Shown in pieces: positions 18,768-28,158 of a DNA stretch of 64,000 nt (position 1 is the first letter of the stretch; every line of letters begins with the position of its first letter). Origin of the DNA: DATJIG01 sp050260515 (lineage in GTDB: Bacteria > Pseudomonadota > Alphaproteobacteria > SMXQ01). Both the position numbers and the translations under genes were made by a program. The stretch covers positions 124,001 to 188,000 of the forward strand of contig JBLNCI010000022.1 of assembly GCA_050260515.1 (NCBI GenBank), written 5' to 3'. The notes beneath the pieces were generated by a model. It saw only the letters and a list, made by a program, of their open reading frames with translations. It was not told where the DNA came from and did no database searches.

Positions 18768-20579
18768 CTATTCGCGCGGCGGACGCTTGAAGCGCCCCCA
18801 GCGCGGCTTGAGGGCCGCGATCTGACCGGGCTTCGGCGCCGGCCGCGGCACCTCGAGCCGCACGTCGCGCGCGGGCTTGTCCTCGCGCACGCCCTTGAAC
18901 GACGGATGGCGCAGGATGCCGTCGCCGGTGAACTCGGCGAACTCGACCTCGGCGACGACGCCGGGATCGACCCAGCGCGCGAACGGCCGCTGGTATTCGG
19001 GGACCTCGTCGAACGGCTGGCGCTTGCTCGCGCGCGGCACCAGCCTGCGCAAGAGCTCGCGGCGGGTGCGGCGGTCGAAGCCCGTGCCGACCTTGCCGGC
19101 GTAGCGGAGCTTGCCGCGATCGTAGAAGCCGACCAGCAGCGCGCCGAGGTCGTGGGCGTCGTGCTCGCGCGGCAGCCAGCCGCCGACGACGAACTCCTGG
19201 CGCTTGCTGCACTTCGACTTGAGCCAGTCCTCGCTCCGTCCCGAGCGGTAGGGCGCGTCGGCGCGTTTCGAGACGATGCCTTCGACGCCGAGGCGGCAGC
19301 CCTCGCGCAGCATGTCCTCGGCGCGGCCTTCGATGTGGTCGGAGTAGCGGATGCGGGTGAGCCCCGATGCGCCGCGCAGCACGTTGTCGAGCGCCTGCTT
19401 GCGCGCGCGCAGCGGCTCGCGCGCGAGATCGGCGCCGTCGAGGTGGATGAGATCGAAGGCGAAGAACACGATGTCGCCCGCGCGCCCCGCCGCGAGCGCC
19501 TCCTGGAGCCTGGAGAAATCCGACACGCCGCGGGAATCGAGCACCACGGCCTCGCCATCGATCGTCGCGCACCGCACGGGGAGCTTCGCGCACTGGACGA
19601 CGATCGGCGCGAAGCGGTCCGACCAGTCGTTTCCGCGGCGGGTGAAGAATCGCGCCTTGCCGCCGTCGACGACCAATTGCCCGCGATAGCCGTCGAGCTT
19701 GATCTCGTGGATGTAGCGGTCGCCGTCGGGCGGCGCGTCGACCAACGTCGCGAGTTGCGGCGGAACGAAGTGGGCGGCGCACGGCTTGTCCGGCTTCACC
19801 GGCCTCGTACGGCGCGCCGGAGACCTGCGCTTCAGAAGCCCGTCCATCGTGAAGGAGTCCGCGCGCACGCCGCGTTTCAGCTCGGCCCAGGAGATCGGGT
19901 ACGACACCGGGAAGCCTGGACGCGTGCGCGGCGAGTACGCGCCGACCGCGGTGTTGCCACGGCCGTTGCGCAGGTAGTCGATGAAAATCCGTCCCACACG
20001 GTCGGAGGTGGAGACCGCGGTGTAGCGGCGGTCGCGGCGGGCGAATCGCGCCGCCGTGTCCTTGGCCCACACCCGCGCTTCGGCCCAGTCCATGGCGCGC
20101 TCGGCGGGCACCATCACATGCAGCCCCTTCCCGCCCGACGTCTTGAGCCACGGATCGAAGCCTTCGTCGCAGAGGAAGTCGCGGAGCGCGAACGCGGTCT
20201 CGCAGACGAACTCCCACGGCACGCCCGGCCCGGGATCGAGATCGAATACCAGCAGGTCGGGATGCTCGATGTCGTCGACCGTGGCGCCCCACGGGTGCAC
20301 CTCGACGACGTCCATGTCGAGCAGCCCGAGCAATCCGTCGAGATCGTCGACCCAGACCCGCACTCCCTCGTCGCCCGCGCGCTTGACGATGCGAAGCGCG
20401 TGAACGGAGTTCGGGATCGGGGGCAAGGGACCTTTGTGGAAGAAAGTCAGGCCGCCGACGTGGCGCACCAGCGTCAGCGGACGGCGCGCGAGATAATGCA
20501 GCGCGTCGGGCGCGACCTTGGCCCAGTACCGCGCGAGTTCGTCGCGCGACGGCACCGGCGCGCCCGGAAGCGCGCGCAT
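18768..20579 (-). CDS. ligD: Multifunctional non-homologous DNA ligase LigD (polymerase-ligase form)
   Basis: 603 residues from ATG 20579, with AAGGGAG upstream; the frame runs on to 20660 without family features. The N-terminal ~270 residues are the archaeo-eukaryotic primase-type polymerase domain (VFDLDPG with the metal-binding DxD, and KTSGGKGLHVMVP). The second half is an ATP-dependent ligase with EIKLDG (catalytic Lys294), DGEAVV, EGIVSKR and the OB-fold end. The 3'-phosphoesterase domain found in many LigDs is absent. It seals double-strand breaks with Ku, but no ku gene lies in the window. Confidence 0.93.
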   Translation of the reverse strand: MRALPGAPVPSRDELARYWAKVAPDALHYLARRPLTLVRHVGGLTFFHKGPLPPIPNSVHALRIVKRAGDEGVRVWVDDLDGLLGLLDMDVVEVHPWGATVDDIEHPDLLVFDLDPGPGVPWEFVCETAFALRDFLCDEGFDPWLKTSGGKGLHVMVPAERAMDWAEARVWAKDTAARFARRDRRYTAVSTSDRVGRIFIDYLRNGRGNTAVGAYSPRTRPGFPVSYPISWAELKRGVRADSFTMDGLLKRRSPARRTRPVKPDKPCAAHFVPPQLATLVDAPPDGDRYIHEIKLDGYRGQLVVDGGKARFFTRRGNDWSDRFAPIVVQCAKLPVRCATIDGEAVVLDSRGVSDFSRLQEALAAGRAGDIVFFAFDLIHLDGADLAREPLRARKQALDNVLRGASGLTRIRYSDHIEGRAEDMLREGCRLGVEGIVSKRADAPYRSGRSEDWLKSKCSKRQEFVVGGWLPREHDAHDLGALLVGFYDRGKLRYAGKVGTGFDRRTRRELLRRLVPRASKRQPFDEVPEYQRPFARWVDPGVVAEVEFAEFTGDGILRHPSFKGVREDKPARDVRLEVPRPAPKPGQIAALKPRWGRFKRPPRE

Positions 20580-20708
20580 GATGTTCTCCCTTGGAACCTT
20601 AGGGGGAACTTCAGGGGGGACATTGGGCGTGGCTCTGAGGGCGGCAGCACGGCGCGGCATGCTGCAACAACGCAGCCGGCGCGGTTCGGTGCCGCGTCGC
20701 CACGAACG

Positions 20709-21197
20709 TCAGGCGGTGGCCGTGTCGACCGTCACCGTGGCCGCGTTCTCAACCGGGAAGTTCACCGAGTTGGCGATGAAGCACTCCTCGTGGGCGCCGT
20801 GGTGGAGCGAGCGCGCGAGGTCGAGCTTGGCGGCGTCGGCGATGGTCACCTCGGGGCGGAGCAGCACGGACGTGAACCGGGTGCGCCCGTCAGGGCCGCG
20901 CGCCATGGTGCCCTCGGCACGGTCGCGGTAGCTGGTCACGGCAATGCCCTTCAGCGAGCACAGGGCGAGGTAGCTCAGCATGTGGCAGGTCGCCAGCGCC
21001 ACCAGCAGCAGCTCCTCGGGATTGTGGAACCTGGGATCGCCGCGGAAGGTCGGATCCGCCGAGCCCACCAACGCCGGCTTACCGTCGAAGTCCATCCGCC
21101 ATTCGCGCGAATAGCTCTGGTACGTGCGCGTCGGCCCGGCCGACGCGCCGGTCCAGGTCAGCGTGGCCTCGTAGCGGTGCTCGCGCTTCGCGGCCAT
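20709..21197 (-). CDS. OsmC-family protein
   Basis: 162 residues. The two redox Cys of the OsmC/Ohr fold are visible in LATCHMLSYLALC and HEECFIANSV, with the NPEELLLVALATCH helix before the first. Family members reduce organic or fatty-acid hydroperoxides. Its ATG follows directly on the stop of the AhpD-like gene, so the two are a unit and together suggest peroxide defence. Length is normal for the OsmC subgroup. Confidence 0.85.
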   Translation of the reverse strand: MAAKREHRYEATLTWTGASAGPTRTYQSYSREWRMDFDGKPALVGSADPTFRGDPRFHNPEELLLVALATCHMLSYLALCSLKGIAVTSYRDRAEGTMARGPDGRTRFTSVLLRPEVTIADAAKLDLARSLHHGAHEECFIANSVNFPVENAATVTVDTATA

Positions 21198-21635
21198 TCA
21201 CTCCCTCAGATCGACGCGGAACGCGATCGCGAGGCGGTTGTGGGCGTTGATGGTGACGATCGCGAACGTGAGGTCGACCAGCTCCTGCTCCGAGAACTGT
21301 TCGCGGGCCTGGTCGTAGACGGCGTCGGGCACGTGCCCCTCGGACACCAGCGTGACGGCCTCGGTCCAGGCCAGCGCCGCGCGTTCGCGCTCGCTGAAGC
21401 ACGGCGCCTCGTCCCAGGCGGCGACGAGGTGCATGCGCTCGTCGGTCTCGCCGAGCTTGCGCAGCGTCCGCGTGTGGAGCTGGATGCAGTTGGCGCAGCC
21501 GTTGATCTGCGATGCCCGCAGCTTGGCGAGTTCGATCAGCTTGAGATCGACGCTGCAGCTCTTGCCGTACTCCGAGAGCTGGCCGAGGCGCTTGAAGGCC
21601 TCGGCCCCGATCCGCTTGTAGTCGATCCGCGCCAC
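21198..21635 (-). CDS. AhpD-like carboxymuconolactone decarboxylase-family protein
   Basis: 145 residues. The CxxC-containing helix INGCANCIQLHTRTLRKLG is the AhpD-type redox motif with the proton-relay His, and LVDLTFAIVTINAHNRLAIAF is the family C-terminal helix. Such proteins are thiol peroxidases or reductase partners. It is immediately followed by the osmC gene with no gap and lies 18 bp behind ilvD on the same strand, so ilvD-ahpD-osmC may be one transcript. Confidence 0.88.
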   Translation of the reverse strand: MARIDYKRIGAEAFKRLGQLSEYGKSCSVDLKLIELAKLRASQINGCANCIQLHTRTLRKLGETDERMHLVAAWDEAPCFSERERAALAWTEAVTLVSEGHVPDAVYDQAREQFSEQELVDLTFAIVTINAHNRLAIAFRVDLRE

Positions 21636-21653
21636 CGTCCCCTCCGCTCGTCG

Positions 21654-23390
21654 TCAGATGTCGGCGTACATGTGCCCTTCGGTTTCGGCGCCGCCGTGGG
21701 TCACCGCGCCCTTGTAGGCGGGACCGACCAACTGCGCGTACTTCCACAGCGCCCCCGATGTGTAGAGGTGCTTTTTCGGCTTGAACGCCTTGCGCCGCGC
21801 CTCGAGCTCGGCGGGCGACAGATCGACGTCGAGCGTGCCTTTGACCGCGTCGATCGAGATCATGTCGCCGTCCTTGAGAAGCCCGATGGGCCCGCCAACC
21901 GCGGCCTCCGGTCCCACGTGGCCGATGCAGAAGCCGCGCGTGCCGCCGGAGAAGCGGCCGTCGGTGATCAGCGCGACCTTCTCGCCGAAGCCGCGGCCGT
22001 AGATCGCCGACGTGGTCGACAGCATCTCGCGCATGCCGGGCCCGCCGCGCGGCCCCTCGTAGCGGATCACGACGACGTCGCCCTCGCGGATCTTGCCGTC
22101 GATGACCGCGGCGAACGCCTCCTCCTCGCAGTCGAACACCCGCGCCGGGCCCTTGAAGGTCAGCGTCTTCATGCCCGCGACCTTGACGATCGCGCCCTCG
22201 GGCGCGAGCGAGCCCTTGAGGCCGACCACGCCGCCGGTCGGCGTGATCGGCTTGTCGGCGGTGCGGACCACGTCCTGATCCTTCGGGAACACCACGTCCT
22301 TCAGATTCTCGGCCAACGTGCGACCGGTCACCGTCATGCAGTCGCCGTGCAGATAGCCGTGATCGAGCAGTGTCTTCATGACGATCGAGATGCCGCCGAC
22401 CTCCCACAGGTCCTTGGCGACGTATCGGCCGCCCGGCTTGAGATCGGCGATGTACGGCGTCTCGCGGAAGATGCGCGTGACGTCGTCGAGGTCGAACGTG
22501 ATCCCCGCCTCGTGCGCCATCGCCGGGAGATGCAGACCGGCGTTCGTCGAACCGCCGGTCGCGGCGACGACGCGCGCGGCGTTCTCGAACGCCTTGCGGG
22601 TGCAGATGTCGCGCGGACGGATGTTGCGGGCGAGCAGGTTCATCACCGCGTGGCCCGACGCTTCGCAGAACGCATCGCGCGACTCGTAGGGCGCGGGCGT
22701 CCCGGCCGACCCCGGCAGGGCGAGGCCGATCGCTTCGGAGACGCACGCCATCGTGTTGGCGGTGAACTGGCCGCCGCACGAGCCGCCCGACGGGCAGGCG
22801 TTGCACTCGAGCGTGTGCAGGTCCTCGTCCGAGAACTTCCCGGCCGAGTGCTGGCCGACGGCCTCGAACACGTCGACCACGGTGACGTCGCGGCCCTTGA
22901 ACTTGCCCGGCAGGATGGTCCCGCCGTAGATGAACACCGACGGCACGTTGAGGCGCAGCATCGCCATCATCATACCCGGCAGCGACTTGTCGCAACCGGC
23001 GAGACCGACCAGCGCGTCGTAGCAATGGCCGCGCATGGTGAGCTCGACCGAATCGGCGATGACCTCGCGGCTCACCAGCGAGCTCTTCATGCCCTCGTGG
23101 CCCATGGCGATGCCGTCGGTGACGGTGATGGTGGTGAACTCGCGCGGCGTGCCGCCCGCGGCGGCGGCTCCCTTTTTCACCGCCTGGGCCTGACGGCTCA
23201 GGGTGATGTTGCACGGCGCGGCTTCGTTCCAGCAGGTCGCGACTCCGACGAACGGCTGATGGATCTCCTCCTCCGACAGCCCCATCGCGTAGTAGTACGA
23301 GCGGTGCGGCGCGCGCTCCGGACCTTCGGTGACGTGGCGGCTGGGGAGCTTCGACTTGTCGATCTTCGGACGGCGCAAATCGTCGGGCAT
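21654..23390 (-). CDS. ilvD: Dihydroxy-acid dehydratase
   Basis: 578 residues. It converts 2,3-dihydroxy-isovalerate and 2,3-dihydroxy-3-methylvalerate to the 2-oxo acids in valine and isoleucine synthesis. Iron-sulfur ligands appear as CWNEAAPCN, GCDKSLPGM and CPSGGSCGGQFTANTM, and the C-terminal GRFSGGTRGFCIGH is a hallmark. Length is typical of the IlvD/Edd family; sugar-acid dehydratases of the same family are close relatives but this N-terminus (SYYYAMGL) fits IlvD. Confidence 0.93.
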   Translation of the reverse strand: MPDDLRRPKIDKSKLPSRHVTEGPERAPHRSYYYAMGLSEEEIHQPFVGVATCWNEAAPCNITLSRQAQAVKKGAAAAGGTPREFTTITVTDGIAMGHEGMKSSLVSREVIADSVELTMRGHCYDALVGLAGCDKSLPGMMMAMLRLNVPSVFIYGGTILPGKFKGRDVTVVDVFEAVGQHSAGKFSDEDLHTLECNACPSGGSCGGQFTANTMACVSEAIGLALPGSAGTPAPYESRDAFCEASGHAVMNLLARNIRPRDICTRKAFENAARVVAATGGSTNAGLHLPAMAHEAGITFDLDDVTRIFRETPYIADLKPGGRYVAKDLWEVGGISIVMKTLLDHGYLHGDCMTVTGRTLAENLKDVVFPKDQDVVRTADKPITPTGGVVGLKGSLAPEGAIVKVAGMKTLTFKGPARVFDCEEEAFAAVIDGKIREGDVVVIRYEGPRGGPGMREMLSTTSAIYGRGFGEKVALITDGRFSGGTRGFCIGHVGPEAAVGGPIGLLKDGDMISIDAVKGTLDVDLSPAELEARRKAFKPKKHLYTSGALWKYAQLVGPAYKGAVTHGGAETEGHMYADI

Positions 23391-23550
23391 GAGAAAACCT
23401 CGGAAGTTCCGCGCGCTAAGCGGGCCGGCGCGGCGGGGGCAGCAGGATAGGCAAGGACGCGGCGACGGGGAAGCTTTTCATGGCCGGTTTGCGTTGTGTC
23501 AAGGTCGGCGAATGGGGCCGGCGTAGGGTCCGCAGAAAAGAGGAGTCGCC

Positions 23551-24669
23551 ATGCACGTCCGCGTCGCCCTGGGTTCCATGCTCCTGCTTGCCGTATTCGC
23601 GCTCGGCGGAAGTCTGCCTGCGCGCGCCCAGGACGAGGCGGCATCGCCGCTGCCGTTCGCGGTCGAACTCCGCCCCGCGTCCCCGCTCCAGCTCTACGAC
23701 GACGACGTCGAGACGAGCGATTCGAATACGCCGGTGCACTGGAACGACGGCCGCGCCTACGTCTTCGTCTCCCATTGGGTGCCGATCGGGCACTCCTACC
23801 GCCGCAGCGGGTCCAGCCTCGACAAGCTCGAGGCCGGCGCGATTCCGATCACCATCGAGGACGACCATACCCCCGGCGTGGGAAAGTGGATCGAGGCGAC
23901 GTTCCGCGACGACGACGGCACGCTCTACGGCTGGTACCACGCCGAGACCGCAGGCCCGTGTGGCCGCGGCGACGCCCTGCTGCCGGTGATCGGCGCCATG
24001 GTGTCGCGCAACAACGGTCTCACCTGGACGGACTTCGGCCCGATCATCACCGCGCCCGACGCCACCTACGACTGCGGCATGGAGAACGGATTCTTCGCCG
24101 GCGGCCTCGGCGACTTCTCCGTGATTGCCGACCGCGACCACGGCTATGTGTATTTCTTTTTCAGCAACTACGAGCGCCGGTTCCGGCAGCAGGGAATCGC
24201 GGTCGCGCGCATGGCGTTCGACGCGCGGACGCAGCCGGTCGGGCAGGTCTGGAAGTGGCGCGACGGCCAGTGGAGCGAGCCGGGATTGGGCGGCCGCACG
24301 ACCCCGGTGTTCCGCGCAACGCGCAACTTCCGCTACGCGGACCCGGATTCGTTCTGGGGTCCCGCGATTCACTACAACACGTACCTCGACGGCTACGTGA
24401 TGCTTCTCAACCACACGTCGGAAGGCCAGTCCGACTGGTGGCAGGAGGGTATCTACCTGACCTTCACCGACGACATCGCCGATCCGTCGAGCTGGATCCG
24501 GCCGCAGAAGCTCATGGAGGGCGGCGACTGGTACCCGCAGGCGATCGGCCTCCGACCCGGTGAGTCAGACACGCTGTCGGGTCGCCGCAGCCGATTCTTC
24601 ATGAGCGGCTACTCGGCGTGGGAGCTCGTGTTCGACAAGCAGCCGGTGCGGTCGTCCGGGGCCGAGTGA
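23551..24669 (+). CDS. Secreted beta-propeller-like protein
   Basis: 372 residues, ATG with AAAGAGGAG upstream. A clear signal peptide ends at ARA-QD. The mature protein is rich in aromatic and acidic turns with repeated blades: HWNDGRAYVFVSHW, DDDGTLYGWYH, SRNNGLTWTDFGP, FFSNYERRF and YLTFTDDIADPSSW. These resemble glycosidase/sialidase-type propellers (Asp-box-like NNGLTW), so binding or cleavage of a glycan is possible but unproved. It is divergent from ilvD and converges tightly with valS (2 bp between stops). Confidence 0.7.
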   Translation: MHVRVALGSMLLLAVFALGGSLPARAQDEAASPLPFAVELRPASPLQLYDDDVETSDSNTPVHWNDGRAYVFVSHWVPIGHSYRRSGSSLDKLEAGAIPITIEDDHTPGVGKWIEATFRDDDGTLYGWYHAETAGPCGRGDALLPVIGAMVSRNNGLTWTDFGPIITAPDATYDCGMENGFFAGGLGDFSVIADRDHGYVYFFFSNYERRFRQQGIAVARMAFDARTQPVGQVWKWRDGQWSEPGLGGRTTPVFRATRNFRYADPDSFWGPAIHYNTYLDGYVMLLNHTSEGQSDWWQEGIYLTFTDDIADPSSWIRPQKLMEGGDWYPQAIGLRPGESDTLSGRRSRFFMSGYSAWELVFDKQPVRSSGAE

Positions 24670-24671
24670 GG

Positions 24672-27353
24672 CTAGAGCGCGGCGAGCCGCGCGAGCGCGT
24701 CCTTGACCTTGGCCCGCTGCGCGGCGAGATCCTCGAGACGCTCGCGGTTCTCCTCGACCACCTCCTCGGGCGCCTTGGCGACGAAGTCGGCGTTGCCGAG
24801 CTTTTTCTCGATCTTGACCGCCTCGGCCGCGAGCTTCGCGTCGTCCTTCTCGAGCCGCGCGCGCTCCTTGGCCACGTCGACGACGCCGGCGAGCGGCAGC
24901 ACCACGGTCGCGCCGCCGACCACGATCTGCACCGCGCCCTTCGGCACCGGACCGCTGAGAGGAGCGATCGACGCAAGCCGCGCGAGCCTGCGGATCAGCG
25001 CGTCGTGGCTCGCGACGCGGCTCTGGGCGATTGGGTCCGCGTCCCTGAGGTAGAGCGGCAGCTCGGCGCCCGGCGGCACGTTGAGCTCGGACCGCGCCGC
25101 GCGCACTTCGTTGATGAGCTTCACGACCCAGTCCATCTCGGCGGCGGCGTCCGGCGCCGACCACGACGCGTCGGGCCTCGGCCACTCGGCGACGATCAGC
25201 GGTCCCGCCTTGCCTTCGGTGAGGTGCTCCCACAGCTCCTCGGTGATGAATGGCATCATGGGGTGCAGGAGGTGGAGAATGCGCGACAATGCCCAGGCGG
25301 CGGTTGCGCGCGTCTCGGCGACGACGGCGGCGTCGTCGGCCTGGAATAGCGGCTTCGCGAATTCGAGGTACCAGTCGCAGTAGGTGCCCCACACGAACTG
25401 GTAGAGGGCGCCGGCGGCCTCGTTGAAGCGGTAGGACTGGAGCGCCGAGTCGACCTGCCCGACGACGTCGGCGAGCGCGCTCACGATCCAGCGGTTGACC
25501 ACGTTGGTCGCGCGTCCGGGCACAAACGACGGATCGAGCTTGCAGCCGTTCATCTCGCAGAAACGCGCCGCGTTCCACACCTTGGTCGCGAAATTGCGGT
25601 AGCCCTCGACGCGGCTCTCCGCGAGCTTGATGTCGCGGCCCTGTGCCGCCATCGCGGTGAGCGTGAATCGAAGGGCGTCGGCGCCGTACTTGTCGATCAG
25701 GTTGAGGGGATCGATGACGTTCCCCTTCGACTTCGACATTTTCTGGCCCTTCTCGTCGCGGACCAGCGCGTGGACGTAGACCGTGCGGAACGGCACGTCC
25801 TTCATGAAGTGCAGGCTCATCATCATCATCCGGGCGACCCAGAAGAAGATGATGTCGAAGCCGGTGACGAGGACGTCGGTGGGGTAGTGACGGTTGAGCT
25901 CCGGAGTCTGCTTCGGCCACCCGAGCGTCGAGAACGCCCACAGCGCCGACGAGAACCAGGTGTCGAGCACGTCGGGATCGCGCGTGAGCGCCACGTCCTT
26001 CCCGTACTTCGCCCGCGCTTCCGCCTTCGCCTCGTCCTCGCTGGTGGCGACGAACACGGCGCCGTCGGGACCGTACCAGGCCGGGATCTGGTGTCCCCAC
26101 CAGAGCTGGCGCGAGACGCACCACGGCTCGATGTTGTGCATCCAGTGGAAGTAGGTTTTCTCCCACTGCTTCGGCACGAACGTTGTCCGGCCCTCCTCGA
26201 CCGCGCGGATCGCCGGCATCGCCAGCGTCTTGGCGTCGACGTACCACTGCTCCGTGAGATACGGCTCTATCGGCACGCCCGAGCGGTCGCCGTGGGGCAC
26301 GGCGTGGGTGTGCGGCTCGGTCTTGACGAGGAGTCCCAGCGCCTCGAGATCGGCGAGCACGCGCTTGCGGGCCTCGAAGCGGTCGAGACCGCGGTAAGCC
26401 TGCGGCGCCTCGTCGTTGATCCGCGCCTCGGGGGTGAAGACGTTGATCGCCGCCAATCCGTGGCGCTTGCCGACCTCGAAGTCGTTGAAGTCGTGCGCCG
26501 GCGTGATCTTGACCGCGCCCGTCCCCTTCTCCGGATCCGAGTACTCGTCGGCGACGATCGGGATCCTCCGGCCGACGAGCGGCAGGAGGACGCTTTTGCC
26601 GACCAAGTGCTTCCAGCGCTCGTCGCTTGGGTGCACGGCAACGCCGGTATCGCCCAGCATCGTCTCGGGGCGCGTCGTGGCGACGGTGATGAACTCGTCG
26701 GTGCCCTCGACCGGATAGTTGATGTGCCAGAGGTGGCCCTTGACCTCGCGCTGCTCGACCTCGAGGTCGGAGATGGCGGTGAGGAACTTCGGGTCCCAGT
26801 TGACCAGCCGCTTGTCCTTGTAGATCAGCTTCTCGCGGTAGAGATCGACGAACACCTTGAGGACGGCGGCGGACAACCCCTCGTCCATGGTGAAACGCTC
26901 GCGCGACCAGTCGAGCGACGCGCCGAGCCGTCGAAGCTGGCGCGTGATCGTGCCGCCGCTCTCGGCTTTCCATTGCCACACGCGCTCGAGGAACGACGGC
27001 CGATCGATCAGCTTCTCGTTCGGCTTGGCGACCGCCGCGCCGCGCTTGAGGAACGTGCCTTCGGCGGCGAGCTGGCGTTCGACCACCATCTGCGTGGCGA
27101 TTCCGGCATGATCGGTGCCGGGCATCCACAGCACGTCGTAGCCGTTCATCCGCTTGTAACGGACGAGCACGTCCTGCAGCGTGTTGTTGAGCGCGTGGCC
27201 CATGTGCAAGCTGCCGGTGACGTTCGGCGGCGGGATGACGATCGTAAACGGCGTCCGCGACGTGTCGCGGCCGGCGTGAAACAAACCTTCGCGCTCCCAG
27301 CGCGCATAGTGCTTGGTTTCGACCTCGCCCGGTCGATAGGTCTTCTCGAGCAC
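24672..27353 (-). CDS. valS: Valyl-tRNA synthetase
   Basis: 893 residues if started at GTG 27353, which gives the usual MLEKTYRPGEVE start; TTG 27368 adds five residues and is the alternative. Class I synthetase motifs are both present: PNVTGSLHMGHALN (HIGH-type) and KMSKS (near residue 538). The zinc-free bacterial editing domain lies between, and the C-terminal coiled-coil arm is rich in Glu/Lys (RLEKDDAKLAAEAVKIEKK). Length is normal. It lies 61 bp behind popZ. Confidence 0.97.
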   Translation of the reverse strand: MLEKTYRPGEVETKHYARWEREGLFHAGRDTSRTPFTIVIPPPNVTGSLHMGHALNNTLQDVLVRYKRMNGYDVLWMPGTDHAGIATQMVVERQLAAEGTFLKRGAAVAKPNEKLIDRPSFLERVWQWKAESGGTITRQLRRLGASLDWSRERFTMDEGLSAAVLKVFVDLYREKLIYKDKRLVNWDPKFLTAISDLEVEQREVKGHLWHINYPVEGTDEFITVATTRPETMLGDTGVAVHPSDERWKHLVGKSVLLPLVGRRIPIVADEYSDPEKGTGAVKITPAHDFNDFEVGKRHGLAAINVFTPEARINDEAPQAYRGLDRFEARKRVLADLEALGLLVKTEPHTHAVPHGDRSGVPIEPYLTEQWYVDAKTLAMPAIRAVEEGRTTFVPKQWEKTYFHWMHNIEPWCVSRQLWWGHQIPAWYGPDGAVFVATSEDEAKAEARAKYGKDVALTRDPDVLDTWFSSALWAFSTLGWPKQTPELNRHYPTDVLVTGFDIIFFWVARMMMMSLHFMKDVPFRTVYVHALVRDEKGQKMSKSKGNVIDPLNLIDKYGADALRFTLTAMAAQGRDIKLAESRVEGYRNFATKVWNAARFCEMNGCKLDPSFVPGRATNVVNRWIVSALADVVGQVDSALQSYRFNEAAGALYQFVWGTYCDWYLEFAKPLFQADDAAVVAETRATAAWALSRILHLLHPMMPFITEELWEHLTEGKAGPLIVAEWPRPDASWSAPDAAAEMDWVVKLINEVRAARSELNVPPGAELPLYLRDADPIAQSRVASHDALIRRLARLASIAPLSGPVPKGAVQIVVGGATVVLPLAGVVDVAKERARLEKDDAKLAAEAVKIEKKLGNADFVAKAPEEVVEENRERLEDLAAQRAKVKDALARLAAL

Positions 27354-27414
27354 GGCGGTGACTTTCAACTCAGGACGGACTCAGGAACGCGTTGCCGCGC
27401 CGCGGTGCGCGAGG

Positions 27415-28032
27415 TCAGTCCTCGGCGCGACGGACGATGCGCTCGATCTCGCGCTTGATCATCCGCTCGACCATGCCCGGCAGATTGGCGTCGAGCCAGT
27501 CGCGAAGCATCGGTCGGATCATTTCGGCGACGAGCTCCTCCAGCGTGCGTCCGGATCCGATCGGGATCGACGATGGCGGCGGAGCGTCGCGATGCATGGT
27601 CTTGGCGAGCGCGGCAAACGCCGCGGTCGAGGCGGCGGCGGTGGCCGCGCCCATGAGCGCCTCGTCGTCGGACGGGGACGCCGGCGCGGACGCAGGCTGC
27701 GCCGCATCGGCGGCCGTCAGCACGACGTCGTCGGCCGGCACTTCCGCCCGCGGCGGCGCCGGAGCATCGGTCGGCTCGGCCATCGTGTCCTCCTCGGCGG
27801 GTGCCGGAGCGGCGCCCTTCGCGGCGGCGATGTTCACGACCTTGCCGTCGGCGCCGACCATGTCGGTGAGCTCCAGCACGCCGTCGGACGAAGCCGGGCG
27901 CGGCGCGGCGGCCGGCTTCGCGGGAGCCGCGGCGGCGGCATTGGGGTCGTCGCCCTCGGAGATGATCCGACGAATGGAGGCGAGAATCTCCTCCATCGTG
28001 GGCTCCTGGCCCTGCACCTTAGGGTCGCTCAT
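27415..28032 (-). CDS. popZ: PopZ-like polar organising protein (DUF2497)
   Basis: 205 residues. The N-terminal EPTMEEILASIRRIISE helix and C-terminal WLDANLPGMVERMIKREIERIV helices are the DUF2497/PopZ ends, joined by a ~100-residue Pro/Ala/acidic linker. In Caulobacter, PopZ self-assembles at cell poles and tethers ParB-bound origins. Placement between valS and a TolC-type gene matches alphaproteobacterial synteny. The linker sequence is low-complexity and should not be used for homology. An A/T-rich tract just upstream (about 28095-28130) probably holds the promoter. Confidence 0.85.
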   Translation of the reverse strand: MSDPKVQGQEPTMEEILASIRRIISEGDDPNAAAAAPAKPAAAPRPASSDGVLELTDMVGADGKVVNIAAAKGAAPAPAEEDTMAEPTDAPAPPRAEVPADDVVLTAADAAQPASAPASPSDDEALMGAATAAASTAAFAALAKTMHRDAPPPSSIPIGSGRTLEELVAEMIRPMLRDWLDANLPGMVERMIKREIERIVRRAED

Positions 28033-28158
28033 AGCGTGCTCACTGCCAAATTCGGGGCCAATGCGGACCGGTAGCGGTCCACCGCCATCCGATCAGTGCA
28101 GCAAATTTACCTTAACTTAATCCTAAAAGGAAACCGCCGCCCCTTCAGGCACTTACTC

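Noticed and set aside
18589..18825. Small plus-strand frame through the TGTCCCA repeats
   Set aside because: No ribosome site; its product is an artefact of repeated heptamers and runs into the ligD end.
28095..28130. CtrA-type box upstream of popZ
   Set aside because: TTAA-like pieces are present, but spacing is not the N7 required for TTAA-N7-TTAA.
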